40,058 nt of DNA, taken from the NCBI GenBank assembly GCA_001179505.1, contig CDMY01000564.1, positions 1,328-41,385 of the forward strand, in the 5' to 3' direction. The notes under the pieces are model-generated. The model made no database searches. It was not told the DNA's origin and worked only from the letters and a program-made list of their open reading frames with translations. This document shows positions 31,534 through 40,058 of this stretch, piece by piece. The position numbers were made by a program, and so were the translations under genes. The stretch's first letter is position 1, and each line of letters opens with the position of its first letter. This DNA is from Vitrella brassicaformis (Eukaryota; Sar; Vitrellaceae).

Positions 31534-32593
31534 TGCCCTCTCCTGGTGACGTTTCTCGAGCATCCGCTGCTATGCAGGTCCCCGTCATCGCAACAGCCGC
31601 CGCAGCAGGTCCGGTGCACTGTACTCCACTCCTGCAGGCGTTCGTGCGTACATGTGCAGCATGCTTGGCGCAGTTGATCGATTTGGAGGAGAATGAGCCA
31701 CCCCCGTCTCGGGCAAGGCACAAGGTAATTGCACGCATGGGCATGTATGAATGCCAACCCCATGTCTTTTGCCTTTCTGCGGGTCAGGGCGCTGCAGAAT
31801 CCTCGCACGGCCGTAATCAGCCCATAACAAAAAAACGAATGCAAGGCATGTCGTGTGTCATTTTTATCGTTCGCCTGCCGGCTCCCCAGCCCCCACCTTC
31901 TGTGAACGACGCCCGTCTCTTATTGAACGACGCCCGTCCCCTTTGAAGTGATCGATCGGGACTCGCCCAGCTGAAGTGGCAATGATCATACGGGTTTGGG
32001 CGGCGGCAATGTGTACATCAATCTTGTAAGTGAGGTAGGCGAAGGAGAGGTGAAAAAATCTCACGACTTGCACATATGTCGAACAGTCGGGAGAACGCAG
32101 AGGATTCCAGAGGATGATACGAAGGCAGGAAGAGGTACAATGCTAAAGACGGATCGTCGACGCTGTACTGCTGCCAAAGAGACAGAACAGTTCCGTCGAT
32201 TCTCATATGTGGTAACACTTGAGTAAGGATGCACTTTTATCAGTTTATGCAGCACAACCACAGTTTATGAAGGGGTTGTGCTGTGGTTGTGCTGCTGCGA
32301 ACATATCCTTTCCCCCTTTGGTACCGGCCTTGTGACTTTGTTGCGTGTCGTGATTGGACTCTGCGTGCTGTTTCTGTTGCTTGAACGGGCTCCCCTGTGC
32401 GTACACCACTGTTGCTGCAGCTGACGATCACGTGCATCGCCATTCTTTCTTCCACGTCACGTATCACCCACTTCACCGTCCACCTATCCATTACCACTAG
32501 AGCCAGTCACCCCTCGCTCTCGCAATTTCCCGCACTGTATCTATCATCCGTCGTATCTCTAACGCCGAATCGTCGAATAATTTTCAGTTAACA
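31534..32593. other. Spacer upstream of GT90
   Basis: No gene supported; it contains a 15-bp hairpin at 32249-32295. The sequence before 32594 is pyrimidine-rich and probably holds the GT90 promoter and leader. Confidence 0.4.
32249..32295. repeat. 15-bp perfect hairpin
   Basis: GCAGCACAACCACAG (32249-32263) pairs with CTGTGGTTGTGCTGC (32281-32295) across a 17-base loop that itself contains GGTTGTG. Confidence 0.85.
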
Positions 32594-34681
32594 ATGGGAC
32601 GCGCCACTCTATGTGTCCTTCTTGTTCATCGGCCAACCCATGTTCAAACGTCAAGTGAGACATGCGACATCAGTAGACCACACTGGAACCACACTAAGAG
32701 TTTTCCGAGCGACGCCCCGTCCTCGCAAGAGAACACTTCCTGGGGGAAAAAAGAGATCCCCATGCCAGAACATGTGAGACTGGGCACCATTCTCCGTATT
32801 ATCGTTTCAGGAACAGCCTTGTTGCTCATCTCAGTCGCTGTAAGGCAAGACCTCTTCTCGGTCCACCCCATCAGTTACGCAGACCAAAGGGCAGCAGAGG
32901 AGCGTGGAAATGATGGGCGGGCCCCTATCGACCTCACAGCACTGGACGCTTTTGTGAGGCGGCTGAATGAAGGTGACCTGCTGAGGAAGCATTGCGAACC
33001 CTACTGGGAAGAAATGGTGTTGGACGAAAATCCGACGCTGAGTGCTCTCGCAAATCTGGAAGAGAGGGAGGCCAAGTCAGCTACTCTTGGAAGTGACCGT
33101 GCCGTGGTCCTACCCCACTTCAACTACAAGCCTGTCAGACTAAGTGTCATGAATGGGAGCCTCCACTGTCATCCTCTTTCGAACTGCAAACCACGAAATT
33201 ACGACAGACTGGGCGCCGTCAGTGCTGAGAAAGTCCTACGGCGCATATCTGAGGCCCTGGGTCAGGCAAGGAGGGAAGGAGGAAGCCTGTCAGACGTCAA
33301 TTTCACGATACATCTCGAAGACTGCCCAAAACTCTGGTGGGACACCTGGTGGTACACTTCACCATGACTCTTGCACCGAGGGAAAGGAGCCAGGGACAGG
33401 TGTCCCGTGTCCTCCGTTTCGCAGGCGCGGGGAGGCCCCTGTTTCCGTGGCAAAAGGCGCCGGGTCCTGTCAGAAAGGAGGCGAACATGGTGGCTTCTAC
33501 CAGAGTGTGCAGAGGGGTCAAGCCCCACCCGGGATGCTTTTATCCGAATCTACTCATCTGTTGTATTCCTGGGACATGTAAGTGATCCAAGTGATCACTC
33601 TCCTGCGACATTTGCAGCTTCCTTTCATCTCAGTCCTGGTGTGCCGTATGGCACGCACAACAATCGATTTGAGGAGGTCATTCGGAATAAGATGCATGAC
33701 ATCGCATATGCGAACGGCTCACTCTCTGAAGACCTTTGGGCCAAGGCTTGGAACAGCAAGGAGGACGGCGTTTTCTTCATTGGACGCTTCAACGACGATG
33801 CCCGGCTTCAGCTGGCATGTCAAATGAGTGTGTTGGACCTGCAAATGTCGAGGGCATTCTACATCTCTGACGCAGCCAAGGCAGACAGGCCACGTCAAAA
33901 TTGCACCAAACATGCTATCGAGCTCGAGCGGTACGCAGGGACTACAACTCCGACTGAACCTGGGCTGTATTGCTGCTTTTTTCATGAAGTGCATTTGGCT
34001 GCTCCGCTTCCCATATTTGCCGTGGACCAGACACTTCCTTCGACGTGTGGCAGGAGGAGCTCTTCAAGCACAAATATGTCCTGGACCTTCCTGGAATTGG
34101 TAGGAAAGCGCCCCTTACTTGTGCACCGGTATTTCACTACGCAAAACGGGAACAGGTCCGTGGTCTGCTCGGTTGAGCCTGCTTCTGCTCAGCGGCGCTG
34201 TTGTCTTTCAGCACATACGCAACTTTGAGGCTGCACAGGTACGCACGCAGGAGACTGGGTGGCAATTGGGCAACTTCCTTTGCTGTCAGTTTTACGATGC
34301 CCCTCTCAAGCGACGTGGTGTGCTGGTTCCTTTTTCCGACGCCAGGGATCTCCAAGAAAAGTTGGATTGGTTCCGCAACCATGATGATGTCGCACAAAGG
34401 GTCGCGAGGGCTGCTCACCAATGGGCATGGTAGGTACCCTTGCCAAATTTACAACTCAGACTTTGCTACTCCACACCGACGTCCGTAGGACATGTCTGAC
34501 GCGGGAGAGCATTGGAAAGTCCCTCGTGACACTTTTGAGACGCCTTGGCACCTTTCAAAAGGCGGGTGAGAACAGGACGGCCGCCGAAGTGGAGGGTTGT
34601 CGGATCGATCAGAGCATCGCTCTTGCGGATCATCAGGCGGAAGGCTTCGATGACCTTGTCCAAAAGTGCTTAGAATGGTAG
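32594..34681 (+). CDS. GT90 (CAP10-like) glycosyltransferase
   Basis: A multi-exon gene for a type II membrane enzyme of the CAP10/GT90 family, which includes xylosyl- and O-glucosyltransferases of the secretory pathway. A membrane segment (ILRIIVSGTALLLISVAV) follows the Met at 32762. The upstream in-frame Met at 32594 adds 56 residues; 32762 gives the more usual anchor. Family blocks in order: VNFTIHLEDCPKLWW (about 33290-33345), a middle part through 33371-33600, NSKEDGVFFIGRFNDDARL (about 33750-33815; the usual F-R-G becomes F-I-G-R), ELFKHKYVLDLPGIG (about 34057-34110), SLLLLSGAVVFQH (34173-34220), FYDAPLKRRGVLVPFSDARD and EKLDWFRNHDD (34291-34390). Checked introns join at 34110/34156, 34240/34290 and a last one using TG|GTAGGT near 34430 to an acceptor near 34488, giving a stop at 34679-34681. 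Exons between 33345 and 33600 are not resolved. Confidence 0.8.
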
Positions 34682-35792
34682 CAAGTCTCCGAAGTGAGAC
34701 ACTGCCTGTCGAAGGACTGTGTTCCCAGACGGGTAGGCACCACAAGTGAAAGGATGGTAGAATCACGCAAAGAATATATTTCATCGACCGGGAATTAATC
34801 AAGTATGCAATTGACGTCAGCGGCAGGAGGTCGCAAAACAGCCAACCATCAGAGATTCTTAGACTTAAAGGACGAGCGCAGAGCACAGCGTCGCTACGGT
34901 GACCTGAAATGGGACGAATGATGAGCCGTAGCTGTCCAATGGTGAGCCGTAGCTGTCCTGTCTGATTGTGTGCTTGAATGTCTGCATACACAAAGCTAGC
35001 AAACCTACACTGATCCAGACGTAGCCCCCTCGCATGAACCGACACGCACACTCACACACGCACACCCACATAATACACGGCATAAGACAGCCAATGTAAG
35101 GCGGAGGCATTCTCGGCGTTACACAAAATAAACTTAAGAGGGATGTGAGCTCGAAAGCACTGAGAAGGTTCTGTTGGAGAGAGGTGGGTGAGCTCGGGGT
35201 GGCAATGGTCGTCAATTCATACTGCTCACGAAGAAGGTCCCAAGGTCCTCTCTTGAAAGTGAACGGACACAACTTGTAGCCTCCATTTTCTGATTGGGAT
35301 GGAATGAAGTGAACTGAAGCATTGCGAGCGGCCAGATCAGACAAGACAAATACACACGATACTCCTTCCTAGACAAAATACACGTTTCGATGCAGATCAC
35401 ACAGCAAGAGAATTTGCCGGGACAGAAGGAGAGAGACGCAGCTGTCCTGAAGGAGAGAGATGCAGCTGAGAGGCAGCAAATACTGCACATTTGTAGGACT
35501 ATTTATCCCAGCTGATTATGTTTTTCCAGGCGCCCATAGTGTCTACTTGCACGGCTTCGCCTTGCCTGAATATGTGTCCCCTATCTTCCTGGAAGTATCG
35601 GGGGTCAGCATTCCCAAGCAATACAGGAAACCTTCAGACACAGACGAAGTCAAGTCATTGGAAGGTCAGTGTCTTCACCACTGTGTATTGTCTACCTGTG
35701 CGGGTTGCACCTGACGAACCACGGCAGCTCCCTCAGTTTCACTTGTTTATACTTCTCGCCGAGCTGCATAGAGCCATACATCATTCATGTGT
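34682..35792. other. Spacer between convergent GT90 and GT17 genes
   Basis: No gene supported. Two small tandem repeats: TGAGCCGTAGCTGTCC twice (about 34921-34957) and GAAGGAGAGAGA(C/T)GCAGCTG twice (about 35428-35468). A CA-rich tract lies at 35041-35075. Minus ORFs at 35344-34865 and 35490-35212 show no motif. Confidence 0.4.
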
Positions 35793-37680
35793 CTACTTGT
35801 GTGCAATTCCTGCGCAATCGGTGTTTTCACGCACCTCGTCTTTGCGCATGTACTTGGCGAAGATCTTGACTTTTCTCGTATAGCCCTCTGAGTACATTCT
35901 CCTCTGCGCCCAAACCAGGCGAGCCGCCATCTCATTGAAGAGTCCTGCAGGGGTTTTCCATGATGAGCGTTCAGCCGCTGCCCATGAGTCGGCACGGTAA
36001 AGAGGCTCTAAGTCAGGGAGGGTAGTGTCTGACCACAAAAAGATTCATGCTCCTTGCAGAGTACCTTTCTTGGTCACGTTGCTGCTTACTCGCAAGTGGG
36101 GTGTTGAGCTCCGCGTGTAAATCGGATGGAAGCTTATCCAGCGGATCACCAAATAGAGCGTCGCCCAGACATGAATCAGGGTGGAAGATCTGACCGTTGC
36201 CCTCACCGAAAGTTGTGTCTGGAGGAACAGGGGACGCTGCATTAGAGTGAAAACCTACGGTGAGACTTTGAAATTAGCATACACTTGACGAAGAGGAACG
36301 GAATGTAGTTGTAGTCCGTGATGTGCCAGCTGTGAACAGACAAATGGTATTTTGCGTCTGTGTCACACTTGCCGTCATTCATGCATACCCTCCATAGAGT
36401 TTCTGAGGCGGCTTCGTACGGTAGAAGAAGGATTTGAAGTCCTTGGCTGTCTTGTAAGGCTGAGGTCGCACAGGCAGCGTAATGAAAGTCCAATACAACG
36501 TGCGCCTTACATACAATGAGGGTGCCTCTAGGAGCGGTCGCCAGGGGCAGGTGTGGGATATCTAGGCTCATCATCCTCGTCATCACGATATTGAGGTTCC
36601 CCGCCCAACTCATGAGAACTAAAGCGGTGTTCTCGAGCGGTTTGGCCATCTCACAGTGCTTGACCAGCTTCATGACGTCACCGGCAGGGAACTCATCGGG
36701 ATCGCTCGCAAAAATCAGGTCCTCGTCTTGCTTCACATACTTGTACCCTTGCTCCTTGTTTAGCTGCAAAAACCTCCTCATGAGCTCATCGCGGGCCCAT
36801 TTTTGTGTCGCCCAGCAGTCCTCATCTGTCCTGCAGTCATCGTTGCTCTCGTACTTGGTACGCATCACCAACTCCGGCAGCTCTATCACCACGATCCGAC
36901 CTCGCAAGTCGCCAAACCTGAAGGTGGCTCCAGCCAGTCAGCTATAGCATGTGTGACGACTTGCATTAATCGTCAGCTATAGCATACACACCATGGAACC
37001 CACAGCCGAGCCACCGCGTGCCTACCATTCAGGGTCTTGCACTGCTTGGGTCATCATCAATGGTTTTGTGAAGCCCGTTGACGTCAAACGGCTTTCGCCA
37101 ACGATGAACCAGTCGACTGCGTGGCGTAACTCGTGGAAGCGCACCTCTACGATATCTGATGACACTAATGTAGCGTTGTGGGTTCTTCCAGGTCACAACC
37201 CTGCTCACCCAGGTCGTATCCAAAGTAGATCATGTCGACGATTTTTCTCGGTCTTCCTAAGCGTTTGCCGGACAGGAGGCCGCTGTGCTTTTCGTTGGCG
37301 GTGCAGTCGTCGTCCCCCACTTCAGTGTGGTTTGGCGGAGCTTCGCATGTGGAATTGATGGGCACGGGAGGGGCAGACAGAATATAGGTGGACAGCATGT
37401 TGGTGATGGACTCGTGCATAGCTAAGTACAAGAAGGGGAAGCCTCATGGCGAAGAATGTATCTGTAGACTACCTCGTGGTGCATATGGCAGAAGGGGGTG
37501 ATTTGGGACATCACCGAAGTCAAAAACCATAAGAGCCTCCGCAAGTGAAGGCACGAAATGTGAAAGAGAAGCCCGGCGCAAGACAGCTCTCCTGTGCCCG
37601 GTCCACTCGGAGTCCCGGAGAAAAAGGCGAAAGAGAAATAGGCAGCCGATGACGAAAGATAGAAGTGTAGTTCCCTGCAC
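35793..37680 (-). CDS. GT17 glycosyltransferase (N-acetylglucosaminyltransferase III-like)
   Basis: Minus-strand type II membrane enzyme of family GT17, to which the bisecting GlcNAc-transferase of N-glycans belongs. The start at 37680 gives an N-terminal anchor (TTLLSFVIGCLFLFRLFL). Exon 1 joins by G|GTAGTC to an acceptor near 37417; the second exon includes RPRKIVDMIYFGYDL and joins to DIVEVRFHELRHAVDWFIV, then LTSTGFTKPLMM, QDPEW, and next FGDLRGRIVVIELPE. The metal-binding region reads DEDLIFASDPDEFPAGDVM, matching the S-D-x-D-E-(I/L)-P pattern of the family. YHLSVHSWHITDYNYIPF follows. C-terminal exons (about 36242-36045 and 36020-35793, ending KIFAKYMRKDEVRE and a stop) fit in phase if donors GTATGC and GTGACC are used, but are less certain. 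Acceptor sugar and role are unknown. Confidence 0.83.
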
Positions 37681-38755
37681 ACCACCAGGTGAACGCCAGA
37701 CAAGCGTCCTTTCCTGGGTCTACCGTCAGTTTTTGCTTCCGGAGCAAATCCCACAATCGGAACTTCGGTCGACGTGTATGTTCCCATTGGCAGAGCATCC
37801 GTCCCCTGGGCCAAGGTCAACCGTTAACGTCCCCTACGCCACGAGCCATGCAGCAAATAAAGTGCTAACGTGCCGCCTGATCCGTAGCACGCTACCAGCC
37901 ACGCCATAAGACCATGCGAGACAGCAGTGAACAAAGTACGGCCAAGAACGACGACATCGACATCCGCGCTTCCGTTTGGTTCACTGTTTTTCTGCCGGCA
38001 GCATTGTCGTCCGAGGCACGCCTCAGGAGGCGTCCGATGTTTCTTTTAAGTGATGCACTCTCGGAAGGTTCTACCAGCACCTACGGTAGCCGTGGTGGCT
38101 GTTGCGGCGAGAAGACTGGACCACGTGGGCGGGTGTGCCTTGGACCGCTGAGGACCTTTCTCAGCTTCGCCTGTTGTTGCGCTGCTGAAGCTTCTGCAGA
38201 TGAAGCATCACTACAGTCCATACAGGTATGCAGGCACCATCTCTACACTAAACTTCATTCTCCATCGTCAAAGGCTTGTGGCGTGTCGGGGGAAGATATC
38301 TTGATCTTGCGAAGTCATTTGTATCAGGACTCTCCGAACGCCATCTTGTCCTGGCTATCTTCCCCCGACACGCCACAAGCCTTTGACTTAGCCGCTTCTT
38401 GTCCTGGCAAGAGGTGAAAGAGACTAATGGCGACTCACGTAGGACTCGCAGTCAGCATGGCCGGTATGTGCGTTTTCCATTTCAGTCTCCGCCCAATGAC
38501 CTCCCGAAAGAGAAGGCGACAGAGAAGAGGCCGGAAGTGGGAGAGAAGAAAGGTCCCCCGACACTCTCATTTCGTCGGTGATCGGGGCTAGATCGGTACA
38601 TCGCCACTCCGTCGGTAATTAGGTTGACTGGCTCTGATGTAGGTCAAGGAGGTGAGTCAGTCACCCACAAAGGATCTGGGAATGATGATAGTCAGATAGA
38701 AAGAAACTATCTAGAGTGGCTGGCTCACTATCTGTCGGTTTGATATCACACGTGG
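37681..38755. other. Spacer with a long perfect inverted repeat
   Basis: The left part should carry the GT17 promoter. The 32-bp inverted repeat at 38267-38387 is listed separately. A plus ORF (37914-38417) runs through it but shows no domain. Near 38640-38725 short inverted words occur (GTGAGTCAGTCAC, and GATAGT with ACTATC). Confidence 0.4.
38267..38387. repeat. 32-bp perfect inverted repeat with a 57-bp spacer
   Basis: The 32 bases 38267-38298 (starting GTCAAAGGCTTGTGGCGTGT) are the exact reverse complement of 38356-38387. The 57-base spacer shows no further symmetry. A perfect arm of this length is recent or maintained. Confidence 0.95.
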
Positions 38756-39258
38756 TAGTTCGTGGCAGCCGCCTGGTCTGTGGCATGGAGTGCATCGCGG
38801 TCGATACGGGTGCGCAGTCAGCATGCTCAGCCATCGGTACGTGTGATCATTCCTCTGGTTAGGAATGGGGGCTACCGGAGACGCCATCTTGTCCATTGAC
38901 AGGAGTGTGACGGTACGTGGACAAGTGCTCAGAAGCATCCATGCAGATCAGGATTCATTCCCTATCTCCCCCAAGGAATTGAGTATTGATTTACGTGACC
39001 CATCAGTGCGTCTGTGTGTCGTCCCACTTGGAAGTGTTGAATCGATCAGAAGCATCAAGCAGCTCGACGATAAAGTAAGCAAGCCCGGCCATGAAGTTTC
39101 TCCTTCTGACTGCCTTTCGTTTAGACGCGTTTGCTGACCTCCACCGACATTACAAATCTCATCGTTGCTGAGGTACGTGACACATGTCAGGCAGAGACAG
39201 AAACTGGATCCCCGATCCCCTCGTTTCCACACAGTTTCGCGAACCTGATACAAGACTG
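38756..39258 (+). CDS. Unrecognised coding-like stretch
   Basis: Plus-strand open segments look protein-like: one contains CGMECIAVDTGAQSACSAIG (about 38780-38840), then an ORF from 38865 (MGATGDAILSIDRSVTVRG, later SPKELSIDLRDPSVRLCVVP), and after a normal 52-nt GT-AG intron (39073-39124) a segment with LLTSTDITNLIVAE to a stop at 39256-39258. VDTGA resembles an aspartic-protease active-site motif (D-T-G), but nothing else supports that family. Between the first two segments only a 26-base GT...AG piece carries the stop, which is shorter than normal introns. It may be a pseudogene or a wrong model. I do not recognise the protein. Confidence 0.3.
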
Positions 39259-40058
39259 AAGCGACGCATCGGTCTCATTTCTTCTCCATTCCACTCCTGG
39301 GCCCCAGCCGAATCTGCCTCACGTGGCCATGTCCAGAAAGTTTCCGTCTCACCATCCGACAAGGGGAACAGCTCTCCAAGGAACGACAAAAGAAAAGACA
39401 GCTACAGTTAGTGGGTGACTCGTCTTTCTGTTTGTTGATTGATGCAGTACTGCTCCGGGCAAACCAGAAGAGGTATCTCCATCCACAAGAGGACAGGACA
39501 CTGCCTCAGCAAAGGCAAAGGCAATGAAATTCAAGAGATCGCTTCCAATTCTTAGCATATACGGACAAAACACATGCTGATGGTGCTGCTGCTACCTACA
39601 TGTCAGTTCCCCATCATTCTTCAGTCTACAGACACGCCTGCACACACGTAAGGAGAGTGCGGAAAAAAACAAGGACAGGGGGGTGGGCAAAAAACAAGGA
39701 CAAGGGGGTGATCTCGGCCGCCTAGTCTAGTCCCCTCCCACTGGGTCCCCTCCCCCTTGTACAACCTGGGCCATAAGGGAACCTTCGTGAGCCGGACTCG
39801 TCGCCCGTGGAATGAATGGAGAAACGAAAAAAAAGAAAGAGAATCAGGTAGATCAAAGGAGAAAAAAAAAAAAAACAGGTCGTAGCGGTTTTTTCTGTAG
39901 CTGATTCCGTTGCGGTTCTGCTCGACACGTCAAGACAAGTCAAGACGTCATTTGCCGTCCCGTTGCGTGTGCTGCAGCAGATCTCGAGGTGGCTCTTCCG
40001 ATCTCAAGCACGCTCCCAACCATCATTCACAGGCAGTCAGAGTCAGCGCATCAGTGAG
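39259..40058. other. Low-complexity right end
   Basis: A plus ORF (39184-39411) ends in a basic Ser-rich tail and may belong to the preceding model. Beyond 39420 no gene is seen. At 39661-39710 a GGAAAAAAACAAGGACA-type unit ending in GGGGGTG occurs twice, and A-runs lie at 39828-39875. Confidence 0.4.

Noticed and set aside
31238-31744. 168-codon minus ORF with repeated Ala-Pro-Thr-Ser and Arg-His stretches
   Set aside because: The pattern comes from the 26-bp minisatellite read in one frame.
1-40058. CRISPR arrays, bacterial operons or phage genes
   Set aside because: No regular repeat-spacer array, no ribosome-binding-site-led operons; genes are intron-rich and eukaryotic.

Overview
The window is nuclear DNA of a photosynthetic eukaryote. 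Genes are split into many short exons. Introns are about 50-80 nt, GT-AG, and keep the reading frame in the junctions that could be worked through by hand. The nuclear chlI gene starts with a hydrophobic signal-peptide-like stretch followed by a basic transit-peptide-like stretch, as expected for a plastid with extra membranes. An interstitial tract of TTTAGGG-type telomere repeats lies near position 31200. Together these suggest an alga with a complex plastid. A chromerid (Chromera/Vitrella type alveolate) is my best guess, but the genus cannot be fixed from the sequence.

Layout. 1-2850: remains of retroelements on the minus strand, a frameshifted LTR-type Gag and a LINE reverse-transcriptase tail. 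4420-7930: a GH28 polygalacturonase-like gene (minus) followed by a decayed tandem copy of its own last two exons. 8183-8437: an orphan copy of the chlI targeting leader. 8877-11444: spliceosomal cyclophilin CWC27 (minus, about 18 exons), one intron of which is almost entirely a perfect hairpin. 12732-14491: two 672-bp direct repeats around a 300-N gap; the second runs into a complete nine-exon chlI (14398-16195). 16597-19207: an FAD-dependent oxidoreductase pseudogene (minus). 19682-21099: a GT43 glycosyltransferase. 22195-28843: a large secreted protein with two PAN/apple domains, malectin, PKD-like, IPT/TIG and glucose/sorbosone-dehydrogenase-like regions. 28844-32590: repeat-rich spacer with telomere-like, minisatellite and hairpin sequences. 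32594-34681: a GT90 (CAP10-like) glycosyltransferase. 35793-37680: a GT17 glycosyltransferase (minus). 37681-40058: spacer with a 32-bp perfect inverted repeat, an unrecognised coding-like stretch and low-complexity DNA.

Functional reading. Apart from two housekeeping genes (CWC27 in splicing, chlI in chlorophyll synthesis), every protein gene recognised between 5.8 and 37.7 kb is linked to carbohydrate: one polysaccharide lyase/hydrolase-type enzyme, three Golgi-type glycosyltransferases from three unrelated families, one secreted multi-domain sugar-binding/dehydrogenase protein, and a dead oxidoreductase of a family often found beside polysaccharide-degradation genes. Whether this is a functional cluster or chance is untested. 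Gene models were built by eye from conserved motifs and splice-site phase; terminal exons are the least certain parts.
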